Shown: piece after piece, positions 16,366 through 24,814 of the stretch | How the letters are laid out: each line of letters begins with the position of its first letter | How positions within the stretch are numbered: position 1 is the stretch's first letter | Source: Syntrophobacterales bacterium | GTDB lineage: Bacteria > Desulfobacterota > Syntrophorhabdia > Syntrophorhabdales > Syntrophorhabdaceae | Length of the DNA: 64,000 nucleotides | Reading direction: 5' to 3' | NCBI GenBank assembly: GCA_031274925.1 | Contig: JAISPL010000053.1 | Span: 1-64,000, forward strand | Notes under the pieces: model-generated | The model's database searches: none | The model's input: the letters and a program-made list of their open reading frames with translations, nothing else | What the model was told of the DNA's origin: nothing | Program-made: the position numbers and the translations under genes

Positions 16366-17658
16366 CTATTCCACTAACTCCAAGAAGTGATGCACCTTCT
16401 GAGGCATCTTGTTCTGGAGGACATTGTCGATCAGATTAATCATACAGCCGGGACAGGCCGTGACGACTATGTCCGCCCCAGTGGCTTTGATGCCATCCAT
16501 CTTCTTGGCCGCGATCTTCTTCGTCAGATCATAGTGATAGACACTGAAAGAGCCTCCCATGCCGCAGCACAGGTCGGCATTTGGCATCTCCACGTACTTA
16601 AGTCCTTTAAGGGCTTTTAAGATCGCCCTCGGCTGCTCCTTTATGTTCTGATACCGTATCAGGTGGCACGGGTCGTGCCATGTTGCCGTCTTTCCCTCAA
16701 ATTCCTTCTTGAGTTTGAAGTCGGAGGGATTGATCTTAAGGATATCAATCAGGAACTCGGTAGAGTCTTTAATCTTCTTCTCGAATGCCTCGTATCTTTT
16801 CTGCTGGTCCTCGGTATCAGTAAGGTATTTCTGATAATCCTTCAGGGTAGAACTGCACGTGCCGCAGCCGGTCACGATATAGTCCACATCCTTAAAAGCC
16901 TTTATGTTCTCCTCGGCAAGCATTCTGCCCGTCTCAAAGTCGCCTGAGAAGTAGATGGCAGCGCCGCAACAGCTCTGCTCTTCGGGGACTATCACTTCAC
17001 AGCCGTGTTTGGTGAGAACGTCGATGATCTTGAGTCCTAACTCGGGGTACACAAAATCCATGGCGCATCCCGAAAAGAAACCGACTTTCATCTTAGCCGG
17101 CCCACTCTGAGGCTTATTTACTCTTTTGACTCGATCCCTAAGGAATTTGTCGGCAATTTCCGGGATATTCCTCCCTTGGCCTAACCCTTTTAGAAAATCG
17201 GGGAGATGACGTATCTTGCCTTCGGTCTTCGGCATCATGAACTGGAACGTCTTGGCCAACTTCACGTACCTACCGAAGGCTTTCCTGTTGGCCATGACCT
17301 TCCGGAAAGCAAAGTTCTTGACAAAACCCAGTCCCTTCTCCTTGACGAGCTGGGCTCTCGCTCCTACAACCACCCTGTCAATCTGTGTCTTCGCGGGACA
17401 GTTGGCAGCGCACCGCTTACAGAGCAGGCACTTGCCTATAATATCGGCCATCTCCGGGGTGAACTTCTGATCTCCTTGGATCATCTGCCTTACAAGATAG
17501 TTCTTTCCTCTCGCGACGGCGGTCTCCACCTTCTCTTCTTGGTAGACAGGGCAGAAAAAGCTACAAAAGCCGCATTTCATGCACTGGTCGGCAAATTTCT
17601 CTATTTTCTTCAGCTCTTTTAGATCTTCCAAGCGTGACCCCCTTTCGTTTAGTCCCAA
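16366..17658 (-). CDS. glcF: Iron-sulfur subunit of a GlcDF/LDH-type oxidoreductase
   Basis: 430 residues. Two 4Fe-4S motifs lie near the N-terminus: CMKCGFCSFFCP at 26-37 and CLLCKRCAANCP at about 77-88. Two cysteine-rich CCG domains follow (SCCGAAIYFSG with CGTCSST, and LCCGMGGSFSVYHYD with CPGCMINL), the arrangement of GlcF, GlpC and HdrD-like proteins. It would pass electrons from the flavin subunit encoded just upstream (17649-19028) towards a quinone or other carrier. Its start overlaps the flavin gene stop by 10 bp, so the two are coupled. The exact hydroxyacid substrate is not determined. Confidence 0.9.
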   Translation of the reverse strand: MGLNERGSRLEDLKELKKIEKFADQCMKCGFCSFFCPVYQEEKVETAVARGKNYLVRQMIQGDQKFTPEMADIIGKCLLCKRCAANCPAKTQIDRVVVGARAQLVKEKGLGFVKNFAFRKVMANRKAFGRYVKLAKTFQFMMPKTEGKIRHLPDFLKGLGQGRNIPEIADKFLRDRVKRVNKPQSGPAKMKVGFFSGCAMDFVYPELGLKIIDVLTKHGCEVIVPEEQSCCGAAIYFSGDFETGRMLAEENIKAFKDVDYIVTGCGTCSSTLKDYQKYLTDTEDQQKRYEAFEKKIKDSTEFLIDILKINPSDFKLKKEFEGKTATWHDPCHLIRYQNIKEQPRAILKALKGLKYVEMPNADLCCGMGGSFSVYHYDLTKKIAAKKMDGIKATGADIVVTACPGCMINLIDNVLQNKMPQKVHHFLELVE

Positions 17659-19028
17659 ATCTTGCCCGGGTTCATTATGTTGTTGGGATCAAAGAGCGCC
17701 TTGATTCCCTTCATCAGATCTACAACCGCTGGGTTCGTCACTTTATTGAAGAACTTTTGTTTCTCAAGGCCAATCCCGTGTTCACCAGAGAGGACTCCGC
17801 CAAGCTCTACCGCGCTCTCTATGATCTCATCTATGGCTTTGATTGCCCTACTATAAAGCTCTTCGTTCTTCTTATCGGTCAGTACAGACGGGTGAAGGTT
17901 CCCGTCACCCGCGTGACCCAGGCAGCATGACTCGACATTATGCTTCTTCGCGATCTCTTTGACTTTCTTTATAAGGGCCGGGATGTTACCTCTTGGGACC
18001 GTGACGTCTTCGGAAAGTACCGTGGGCGCTTTCCCAAAGACAGCCGCAAAGCCGGCTTTTCTCGCCATCCAGTACTTATCCGCTTCTGCCTGGTCTTTGG
18101 CAATTCTCACATCGGTAGCGCCATATTTCTTTGCGATCTCAGCGATCTTCTCCACTTCTTTATCGACTGTTTCAAGAATGCCGTCACACTCGAAAAGGAG
18201 CACAGCGTCCGCGTCCTTGGGGAGTCCCATAGGCATCATCTCTTCAATCCTGTTGATAACCCAGTTGTCGAGAAGCTCAATCTTATTCGGTATCACACCA
18301 TTTTCCAATACCCTGTAGACATTCTCGCCGGCCACGGCTATATCGGCGTAAACGGCCATGATCGTCTTCCTCGCAGGAGGCATGGGCCTAAGTTTCAACT
18401 CTGCCTTGGTTATTACACCGAGGGTGCCTTCGGAGCTGATGAGGATGTGGAGAAGGTCATACCCCACCACATTCTTTAATGTTCTGCCTCCGAGATTAAT
18501 AATGTCGCCGGAGGGAAGTACGGCCTCAATTCCCAAGATATATTGCTTCGTCACCCCGTACTTCACGCATGCCGGTCCGCCTGCATTCTCCGCGATGATG
18601 CCACCCATGGTCGCGCCCAAGAAACTCTGCGGATCGGGTGGAAAGAAAAGACCATCTTTCGCCAGCTTCATTGTAAGATCCTGGAGGACCACTCCCGCTT
18701 CGACCGTAGCCGAAAGGTTCTCCTTGTCGATCTTCACAATCTGGTTCATCTTGGTGGTAACAAGAACAATTCCACCAAGCCACGGGACAGAACCACCGGA
18801 TACGTTGGTGCCGCCGCCCCTCGGGGTAACCGGTATCTTCTCCGCATTGGCAAGTTTTAATATGTCAGAAACCTGCTCTGTGGTGGTAGGAAAAACGACC
18901 ACTTCCGGCTCATGCTGCCAGCTCGTCGTGCCGTCATAAGAATAGGCCTTCAATACCTCAGGAGTTGTAAGGACATTCTCATTGCCGACAATCTTCTTTA
19001 ATTTGTCTAATACCGCTTCTTTCATCAT
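17649..19028 (-). CDS. glcD: FAD-linked oxidase subunit (GlcD / D-lactate dehydrogenase type)
   Basis: 459 residues. It has the PCMH-type FAD fold: PRGGGTNVSGGSVPWLGG at about 75-92, PDPQSFLGATMGGIIAENAGG around 133-153, GRTLKNVVGYDL and GSEGTLGVITKAELKLRP-like SSEGTLGVITKAEL. The C-terminal oxidase cap carries HAGDGNLHPSVL and GEHGIGLEK, with the catalytic and metal-binding His residues. It likely oxidises a 2-hydroxyacid such as lactate or glycolate. The start at 19026-19028 (two tandem ATGs) is chosen because AGGGGG lies upstream. The frame stays open 73 codons further up, but that part covers the promoter and does not look like protein. Confidence 0.9.
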   Translation of the reverse strand: MMKEAVLDKLKKIVGNENVLTTPEVLKAYSYDGTTSWQHEPEVVVFPTTTEQVSDILKLANAEKIPVTPRGGGTNVSGGSVPWLGGIVLVTTKMNQIVKIDKENLSATVEAGVVLQDLTMKLAKDGLFFPPDPQSFLGATMGGIIAENAGGPACVKYGVTKQYILGIEAVLPSGDIINLGGRTLKNVVGYDLLHILISSEGTLGVITKAELKLRPMPPARKTIMAVYADIAVAGENVYRVLENGVIPNKIELLDNWVINRIEEMMPMGLPKDADAVLLFECDGILETVDKEVEKIAEIAKKYGATDVRIAKDQAEADKYWMARKAGFAAVFGKAPTVLSEDVTVPRGNIPALIKKVKEIAKKHNVESCCLGHAGDGNLHPSVLTDKKNEELYSRAIKAIDEIIESAVELGGVLSGEHGIGLEKQKFFNKVTNPAVVDLMKGIKALFDPNNIMNPGKIWD

Positions 19029-19070
19029 CCGACCCCCTATTTCAGAAAAGTTGTTATGATACAATGTACT

Positions 19071-19099
19071 TAATATCCTTTTCTCAGTAAGTTTGTCAA
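19071..19099 (-). promoter_or_regulatory. Candidate promoter of the glcD-glcF pair
   Basis: Minus strand: TTGACA (19094-19099), 17-nt spacer, ATATTA (19071-19076), with TATTAA one base on as an alternative. It lies 43 nt before the chosen glcD start, inside the open but non-coding upstream frame. Confidence 0.45.
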
Positions 19100-19329
19100 G
19101 GGAATACGACAAGCCTGCCAAATGAAGTTCAGTAGGCAAAACAATATCTTTGAACCTCTGTAGCCCTTTGGGGGCATTGTGTTTTTGTATACAACTTTTT
19201 TCGAAACACAACGCTCCATATTTGTTAAAATGCGCATAAGAAGACAAGAATTTAGATTATACCACGAAGTTAATAAACAACCCTTAGCTCACGCTTAAGG
19301 GTATTCCAGAGCTAAAGCCTCTCTTGCCC

Positions 19330-19715
19330 CTGATCTTTCCGCCCATTGACGCTCAATATGGTTATGTATTATTTCTTCGTTTATTCCATATGGTGGAAAA
19401 ACAAAGTAACCTTCCTGCCAAATATACCGTCTGTTCTCCAGTATGCTTTTTTTGAGAAAATGGAATTTTTCTTTAAGTTTTGTACTGATGTTTCATTTTA
19501 TTATGAGTACCGCTTTGGTGGGATTTGCATGAGAAGGTGGATGTGGATATAGTTTACTTCAATTATTTTGAAGTACAGGCAATGTTCTTCTATAATTCTT
19601 TTCAATTGAAAAATTTCTTCGTTAAAAATTTTTCGATAGTATTTGGTCTGAAATACCAAGTGATATTCATATAAGTATACACGGTTACCTTGTTTCCTGT
19701 ATTTTATTTAAGGTA
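19330..19715 (-). pseudogene. Degraded IS200-type transposase (tnpA)
   Basis: Minus strand reads VYLYEYHLVFQTKYYRKIF, then VNYIHIHLLMQIPPKRYS and a stop, then in shifted frames FHFLKKS, RRYIWQEGYFV and GINEEIIHNHIERQW. This is the Y1/HUH transposase of IS200/IS605: the HxH (HIH) metal site and the segment before the catalytic Tyr are visible. Stops and frameshifts inactivate it. No tnpB lies nearby. Confidence 0.75.
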
Positions 19716-19765
19716 TTGTACTACGTACCACACCACGCACCACGAGACAGAAGGCTTAAGGGGCA

Positions 19766-19864
19766 CTATATCTGCACGCTTACGCACGTAGTATTAGGAT
19801 CTGCTACGCCGGTCTTTGCCGGAGGTGGAGGGGCTATATCTGCGCACTTACGCACGTAGTATTA
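19766..19864 (+). repeat. Pair of 31-bp direct repeats
   Basis: CTATATCTGC, then CTTACGCACGTAGTATTA-like, occurs at 19766-19796 and 19834-19864, differing at two or three positions (ACG versus GCA). The unit spacing is 68 bp. A GC-rich hairpin-forming segment (CCGGTCTTTGCCGG) lies between. They sit between the IS200 relic and the TIM-barrel gene and may be a leftover of an element end. Confidence 0.55.
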
Positions 19865-19921
19865 CTGTATTAATGGGGGGGGGTAAAAAGCCGGTGCGGG
19901 CGCTTCGCTGATTTAAGATGT

Positions 19922-20761
19922 TCAAGGTGTAGGATTTTCCGGCGCCGCCTCAAACTCTTTGAGTTTCTTGATCACTGCATCCATTCCGAATTGCTCCATA
20001 TCGTAACTTTCCACGATAACCTTCTCCCTGTAGCCCAGTCTCTCAAGACCGTTCACAATCCTTTTCAGGTCGATACGGCCCCGGAGAAATGAGTGGTCGT
20101 CTTTCAACCCGGTGTTGTTATGGAGATGGACGTGAAAGAGGTTTTCAATACCGATACGCTCAAGATCCGACAGTATCGCGCTCTCGGGGTCGTCCGTACC
20201 TTTGGCATAATGGCCTGCATACGCGTGTCCCACATCCAGCGTAATTCCCACATCAGAGATACGTTCGCGAATTTTTTCAAATTCAGGAAGATCACAAAAG
20301 AAGAAATAGGGCATGTGGACGTTTTCGAGACCTATCTTCACTCCATACTTCCGGGCCAAAAGGGACACCTCCCCTAAATCATCGATAAAACTTTCCCTGA
20401 CCCTCTCCTCTATCTCCTTCACTTTATGTGCAAGGAACGTGTACCCAGGATGTATCACCACCGGTCCTGCACCGATCCTGCCCGCCCGTTCGACGGCGCT
20501 CATTATCTTACGTTTCGAAATGGACCGTATATCGTCGAAGAAACTGCCCAGGTTAATCTCGAAAAAAGGGGCGTGAATGGAAAACTCCGCTCCCTGATCC
20601 TTCAGGATTTTAATCTCCCGGAAGAATCCGTCGTCCATCGCAAGGATTTGTGGAATCTCCTGAGACAACTCAAAGACGTTGATACCCAGCGATAATGCCT
20701 CTTCCATCATCTGCAGCGGCGGTGTTTTTGTAAAGAAATAGGTAGAAAATCCGAATTTCAT
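19922..20761 (-). CDS. Xylose isomerase-like TIM barrel protein (sugar phosphate isomerase/epimerase family)
   Basis: 279 residues of the AP_endonuc_2 fold. Seen: MKFGFSTYFF start, FSIHAPFFEINLGS (metal His), VVIHPGYTF, IGLENVHMP (metal Glu), ITLDVGHAYA (Asp/His) and FHVHLHNNTGLKDDH with IVESYD at the end, i.e. the metal ligands of this barrel in order. Such proteins bind a divalent metal and act as isomerases, epimerases or endonuclease IV-like enzymes. The sequence does not tell which. It lies downstream of adk on the same strand with a 165-bp gap. Confidence 0.82.
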   Translation of the reverse strand: MKFGFSTYFFTKTPPLQMMEEALSLGINVFELSQEIPQILAMDDGFFREIKILKDQGAEFSIHAPFFEINLGSFFDDIRSISKRKIMSAVERAGRIGAGPVVIHPGYTFLAHKVKEIEERVRESFIDDLGEVSLLARKYGVKIGLENVHMPYFFFCDLPEFEKIRERISDVGITLDVGHAYAGHYAKGTDDPESAILSDLERIGIENLFHVHLHNNTGLKDDHSFLRGRIDLKRIVNGLERLGYREKVIVESYDMEQFGMDAVIKKLKEFEAAPENPTP

Positions 20762-20926
20762 TTGGATGGCCCTTCTATTCGGCTGAGAAAAACATACCCA
20801 GCATCCGTGTATTTATCTCCGTACTGGCCGACAGCGGTCGCCGGGAAGTATATGTGTGGGGCAGGTTCCGGGATTCGGATCTTCCGTCTCCCGGAACTGG
20901 ATATTCACACAGTGCGTATTAGCGGG

Positions 20927-21571
20927 TTACTTCACTGCGGCTTTTACTTGGTTCACAATCTCTTCACTGCTAAGGGAGGCGATAGTCTTCAGCAGGCCTT
21001 CCTTCTTGTAGAAGTCAATAAGGGGGGCAGTCTTCTCGTTATATGTCTCAAGGCGCTTCGTAATCGCTTCAACCGTTTCGTCCGCGCGCTGCACTGCAGG
21101 GGAACCGCACTTCAAGCACTTGCCATCCGGTGTGGGCGGCTTGCTCTTTATGTTATAGATTTCCTGGCAGTCCGGATTGGAGCAGGTTCTTCTCGTGGTA
21201 AGTCTGTCAAGAATGACATCTTTCGGCACTTCAAGATTGATGACGGCGTTCATCTTGATGTTAAGTTTTTCCAAGAGCTTCTTCAAATCTTCCGCTTGGG
21301 GTATGGTCCTTGGAAAGCCGTCAAGGAGAAAACCCTTTGTACAATCCGGTTCCTGAAGCCTCGCTTCCATGATATCCATGATTAGCTTGTCAGGAACAAG
21401 CTCTCCCCTTTCCATGTATCCCTGAGCTTCCATCCCGAGGGCTGTCTTCGCCTTCACTGCATTTCTAAGGATATCGCCTGTGGAGATCTGCACTGATCCG
21501 TCATAATCGGTCAACATCTTTGCCACCGTGCCCTTACCGGCGCCCGGCGCCCCTAATAACACTATTTTCAT
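20927..21571 (-). CDS. adk: Adenylate kinase
   Basis: 214 residues; 2 ADP to ATP plus AMP in the cytoplasm. P-loop GAPGAGKGT at 7-15, AMP-binding ISTGDILR, the signature FLLDGFPRT at about 82-90, and a long-form LID with four cysteines (CSNPDCQEIYNI ... CLKCGS), the zinc-binding type found in many Gram-positives and deltaproteobacteria. AGGAGAGTGACCC precedes the ATG. Here it is not in the usual secY-adk ribosomal operon. Confidence 0.96.
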   Translation of the reverse strand: MKIVLLGAPGAGKGTVAKMLTDYDGSVQISTGDILRNAVKAKTALGMEAQGYMERGELVPDKLIMDIMEARLQEPDCTKGFLLDGFPRTIPQAEDLKKLLEKLNIKMNAVINLEVPKDVILDRLTTRRTCSNPDCQEIYNIKSKPPTPDGKCLKCGSPAVQRADETVEAITKRLETYNEKTAPLIDFYKKEGLLKTIASLSSEEIVNQVKAAVK

Positions 21572-21861
21572 GGGTCACTCTCCTATTTTAATTTTGGTCA
21601 AAAGACTCCATATTATACAAATTTTTTCCCTCAATGGGAACTTATTTTGCGGATCTTTCCTACAGCCACCCATCGCTCAAGGCGCCAAGTGCACAGCGGA
21701 TTGCAAAACCAGGAGGAAAAGTAAGCCATATAAAAAAATGATGTAGCCGACACATATTATGGACCTATTAAATAAACAATCGGTTGATTTCCTATTGCGT
21801 TAGGCTAAAGGTGCCTCATTCTTTGACAAAGACTGCCCGGCATTATAGAATACAGACGGAA

Positions 21862-22521
21862 ATGAGGCGTATAACAACACAATTGACAATATGGGCGGTC
21901 TTCCTTCTCCTGACAGTCAGTCTTGCGTCGTGCGCACTTCCCGCGAAGAAGATCGCAGACGGTATCCTCATATATAACGAAGGGATCGGGAATTTTACAC
22001 TGACGGCCATGGAAGACGCCGCGATGAGGAAATTGAACGACCTGAGGGAGCGTCCGGGCGAGTGGGCGGACTATCTGGCAGGACTCAAGCATGGTCCAAT
22101 CATGAGCCGCTCAAATACTGAAGATACCAATGACGCCATTCTCTTTCTCAAGAAGATGAACCCGCGCCGCCCCTTTACGGTCTCAAAAGGCCTCTGTCTG
22201 GCGGCCGCAGCCCTTGTGAAAGACCATGGTCCAAAGGGGTTGAGCGGTCACAGGGGAAGCGATGGAAACAACGCGTTTTACAGGATGAACGGTTACGGAC
22301 TCTGGGATGGGAAAGCAGGAGAAAACCTGTATTATGGTCACAAAGATGCCGACAGGCTTATCGTGGCGCTCCTCACAGAAGGAGGGTCGCAGGGATTGGA
22401 GCAGAGGAACAACATTTTCAGCGAAGACTTTCACTTCATCGGCATCGCCTGCGGTGCACATAAGGTCTATAACACCATGTGCGTCATCAACTTTGCCGAA
22501 AAATATACCGAAATGCCATGA
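21862..22521 (+). CDS. CAP/SCP-domain lipoprotein
   Basis: 219 residues from ATG 21862, chosen because it gives a proper lipoprotein signal: MRRITTQLTIWAVF then LLLTVSLASC, with the lipobox Cys at about 24. The frame is open a further 26 codons upstream without a ribosome site. The rest is a CAP/SCP domain: AMRKLNDLRERPGEWADYL, LCLAAAALVKDHGPKGLSGH, GENLYYGH and FIGIACGAHKVYNTMCVINF. Members with this architecture are extracytoplasmic and of unclear biochemical role. It is outer- or inner-membrane anchored by lipid. Confidence 0.82.
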   Translation: MRRITTQLTIWAVFLLLTVSLASCALPAKKIADGILIYNEGIGNFTLTAMEDAAMRKLNDLRERPGEWADYLAGLKHGPIMSRSNTEDTNDAILFLKKMNPRRPFTVSKGLCLAAAALVKDHGPKGLSGHRGSDGNNAFYRMNGYGLWDGKAGENLYYGHKDADRLIVALLTEGGSQGLEQRNNIFSEDFHFIGIACGAHKVYNTMCVINFAEKYTEMP

Positions 22522-22609
22522 TTTGTACGGGGGATACAGGGGATGCGGTGGACACAACCCCTGATCCCTGACGGCTTTCAGACAGGGAATATAGTTAAGG
22601 AGGAAATTC

Positions 22610-23020
22610 ATGAGCGACGAAGAAATCAGAAAAAAAACTCAGGAAACAGCAAAGAAACTGTTCGGCAAGGGCATAAAGATGGACCCTCCGTATATTATGT
22701 GGAAACAGTTCGACAGAGACCTTGCCAATAGCCTTTCCATGCACATCACTGGCAACCTCTATTCCAGGACCGTACTTACCCTGCCTGAGAGGCAGATGGC
22801 CGCATGCGCTATGCTTGCCGCCCTCGGAGCGGCTGATGAACTGAGACTCCACGTGAATGCCGCCCTGAATGTGGGCTGTGATCCGAAGAAGCTTGCTGAG
22901 ATCTTCTTCCAACTTGCACCTTACGGTGGCATGCCCCTCGTGAACAAAGCCCTTGAAGTCTACAGGAAAGTTCTGGAAGAGCGCGGGGAATGGGAAGCCT
23001 TTACAGAAGACAAAGATTAA
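22610..23020 (+). CDS. Carboxymuconolactone decarboxylase-family protein
   Basis: 136 residues, all-helical AhpD-like fold: LTLPERQMAACAMLAALGAADELRLHV and ALNVGCDPKKLAEIF, then YGGMPLVNKALEVYRKVLEE. The CxxC of true AhpD peroxidase partners is absent, so it belongs with the CMD-type proteins whose function in anaerobes is often unknown. AAGGAGGAAATTC is an excellent ribosome site. A GC-rich inverted repeat follows the stop. Confidence 0.85.
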   Translation: MSDEEIRKKTQETAKKLFGKGIKMDPPYIMWKQFDRDLANSLSMHITGNLYSRTVLTLPERQMAACAMLAALGAADELRLHVNAALNVGCDPKKLAEIFFQLAPYGGMPLVNKALEVYRKVLEERGEWEAFTEDKD

Positions 23021-23034
23021 GCAGAGATCACAGG

Positions 23035-23069
23035 ACAGGAGGCCGGCCGTTTAAGCGCCAGCCTCCTGT
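23035..23069 (+). terminator. Inverted repeat after the CMD gene
   Basis: ACAGGAGGC pairs with GCCTCCTGT across a 17-nt loop, starting 14 nt after the stop. There is no T-tract, so termination is not certain. Confidence 0.4.
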
Positions 23070-23272
23070 GAGGCAGAGATGGATATGCCTTATATTATCG
23101 ACCGCCACCGCGCTATACGTTTAAGGAGAACCTGCAGTCTGGCTCTGAAATCCCAAAAAATCCCGAATTCATGGGCAAGGTCGTCTGTTTATATTGAAGT
23201 CATGGAGGCGACGAGGTCCGAGTCCTCCGTTTCCCTATGTCCTATACCGTCCGCCTTCGCAACTCCAGCACA

Positions 23273-23301
23273 TTGACAGGATTTGTGTACTGTAGTATAC
23301 A
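23273..23301 (+). promoter_or_regulatory. dedA promoter
   Basis: Perfect TTGACA (23273-23278), 17-nt spacer, TATACA (23296-23301, 5 of 6). Transcription would start at about 23308, leaving a 27-nt leader without an obvious Shine-Dalgarno before the dedA ATG. Confidence 0.7.
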
Positions 23302-23334
23302 TAGGACGGGTTATATACTCCCCGCCTTTGACTT

Positions 23335-23982
23335 ATGGACGCTCTTAAGACTTTTATAGACTTCTTCATGCACATTGACGTGCATCTCAACGCCATCATC
23401 GCCGCCTACGGCATATGGACTTATCTCATCCTCTTCTTCGTCATCTTCTGCGAAACCGGTTTGGTCGTCACCCCCCTTCTTCCTGGCGACTCCCTTCTCT
23501 TTGCCGCCGGTTCCTTTGCTGCGAAGGGAGCTCTAGACATGGCCTGGCTTCTTATCATCCTTTCCGTTGCCGCCATTTTAGGAGATACGGTCAACTACTG
23601 GATCGGATGCATCTTGGGGCCAAAGGTATTCAGCAAGGAAAAGATCCGATTCCTTAACCGGGAGCACCTGGATCGGACGCACCAGTTCTATGAACGTTAC
23701 GGCGGAAAAACCATAGTGATCGCCCGATTCGTGCCCATAATCCGCACATTCGCACCCTTTGTCGCGGGTATCGGGAGCATGACCTATATGCGCTTTATCG
23801 GTTACAACGTCTTCGGGGGTGCGCTCTGGATCGCGGTCTGCGTGTTTGCGGGCTTCTTCTTCGGGAACCTGCCCGTGGTGAAGGAAAACTTCTCTCTTGT
23901 TATCCTGGCAATAATTTTTATCTCCATCCTGCCGGGGATCATCGAGTTCGCTCGGCAAAAATTCAAATCTTCTCAGACGTAA
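23335..23982 (+). CDS. DedA-family membrane protein
   Basis: 215 residues, inner membrane. Signature features: FVIFCETGLVVTPLLPGDSLLF (the acidic E and the PGD motif), a second hydrophobic region (AWLLIILSVAAILGDTVNYWIG), and FVPIIRTFAPFVAG-GSM with the Arg and Pro typical of the family. DedA proteins are undecaprenyl-phosphate or phospholipid flippase candidates that need proton motive force. The TAA stop overlaps the ATG of the next gene by one base, so the two are cotranslated. Confidence 0.9.
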   Translation: MDALKTFIDFFMHIDVHLNAIIAAYGIWTYLILFFVIFCETGLVVTPLLPGDSLLFAAGSFAAKGALDMAWLLIILSVAAILGDTVNYWIGCILGPKVFSKEKIRFLNREHLDRTHQFYERYGGKTIVIARFVPIIRTFAPFVAGIGSMTYMRFIGYNVFGGALWIAVCVFAGFFFGNLPVVKENFSLVILAIIFISILPGIIEFARQKFKSSQT

Positions 23983-24488
23983 TGGCCTTTAATTCCATAA
24001 AGCATCTAAATCGCCGGCTTCTGCCACGTGTCCCGGCATTCGCCTTTATAGCCCTCACACTATTCTTTATCCTCCCCACCACCGCTCTTACCGCTGGCCC
24101 TGTGGGTAAAAAGGTTACCTTTCTTCAGAACAAAGGCAAACCAGGACCCTGTACCTTTACAGTGGAGGTGGCGACTACTCCGAAGGACCAGACTCTCGGG
24201 CTGATGTTTCGAGAGCGGTTGGATCAGGACGCAGGGATGCTCTTTGATTTCGGACGGGATGAGATGCGCTATTTCTGGATGAAGAATACCCTTATCCCTC
24301 TTGATATGATATTCATCGGGTCAGACATGAAAGTCGTGCATATTCACAGGTGGGCGCGGCCTAAGGACGAGACAAGTATAAGCTCAAAGTTTTTGACCCG
24401 CTATGTCCTTGAAGTCAATGGGGGAAAGGCAGCCTCGTGTCGCGTCAAAACAGGCGCGAAGGCCATATTCATCAACCTCTCACCGTAA
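23982..24488 (+). CDS. DUF192-family secreted or membrane-anchored protein
   Basis: 168 residues. Residues 1-38 form a signal peptide or anchor (FAFIALTLFFILPTTALTAG). The DUF192 domain follows: FTVEVATTPKDQTLGLMFRE, GMLFDFGRDEMRYFWMKNTL, PLDMIFIGSDMKVVHIH and YVLEVNGGKA. The signature pattern of F.M.NT..PLDM is present. The family is widespread and of unknown biochemical function. It is translationally coupled to dedA. Confidence 0.9.
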   Translation: MAFNSIKHLNRRLLPRVPAFAFIALTLFFILPTTALTAGPVGKKVTFLQNKGKPGPCTFTVEVATTPKDQTLGLMFRERLDQDAGMLFDFGRDEMRYFWMKNTLIPLDMIFIGSDMKVVHIHRWARPKDETSISSKFLTRYVLEVNGGKAASCRVKTGAKAIFINLSP

Positions 24489-24624
24489 AAGAGAACGGTC
24501 CTCCCTTCGTCCGCCAAGTTTTGAGCGTATGGCCCTCAAGCCTTTGGGCTTAAATCTCATAAATCGCCTTTGCGCACCTCAATAGCGCCGGTCAGGCTCT
24601 CCGAGACTTCCCGCCGCCGTCAAA

Positions 24625-24807
24625 GAGAATACAGGCTCCGACGTGAGGTGTAATATCGTCGCGGCAGCGCAAGAGCGGGGCGTAAGATTTGGACGGCCTA
24701 TCAAAAAACCACTCGACAGTTTCAATGATTTGGTAAAGTTGCGTAAAGATTCGGTGCGTCATCAGGGGGCGGTATCATCTACCGGCTCCAAAAACGCTCA
24801 AGCCTAA
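24625..24807 (+). pseudogene. Relic of a serine recombinase (resolvase/invertase) C-terminus
   Basis: Plus strand reads AAAQERGVRFGRPIKKPLDS then FNDLVKLRKDS, ending at TAA 24805-24807. RGVRFGRP.K is the linker right before the helix-turn-helix in Tn3-type resolvases and invertases. Upstream the frame breaks after RQRE. The catalytic domain and most of the HTH are missing, so this is a mobile-element scar next to typA. Confidence 0.6.
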
Positions 24808-24814
24808 AGAGTTT

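Noticed and set aside
19029-19247. 73-codon N-terminal extension of glcD
   Set aside because: Lacks homology-like features and covers a promoter; the ribosome site is at the tandem ATGs of 19023-19028.
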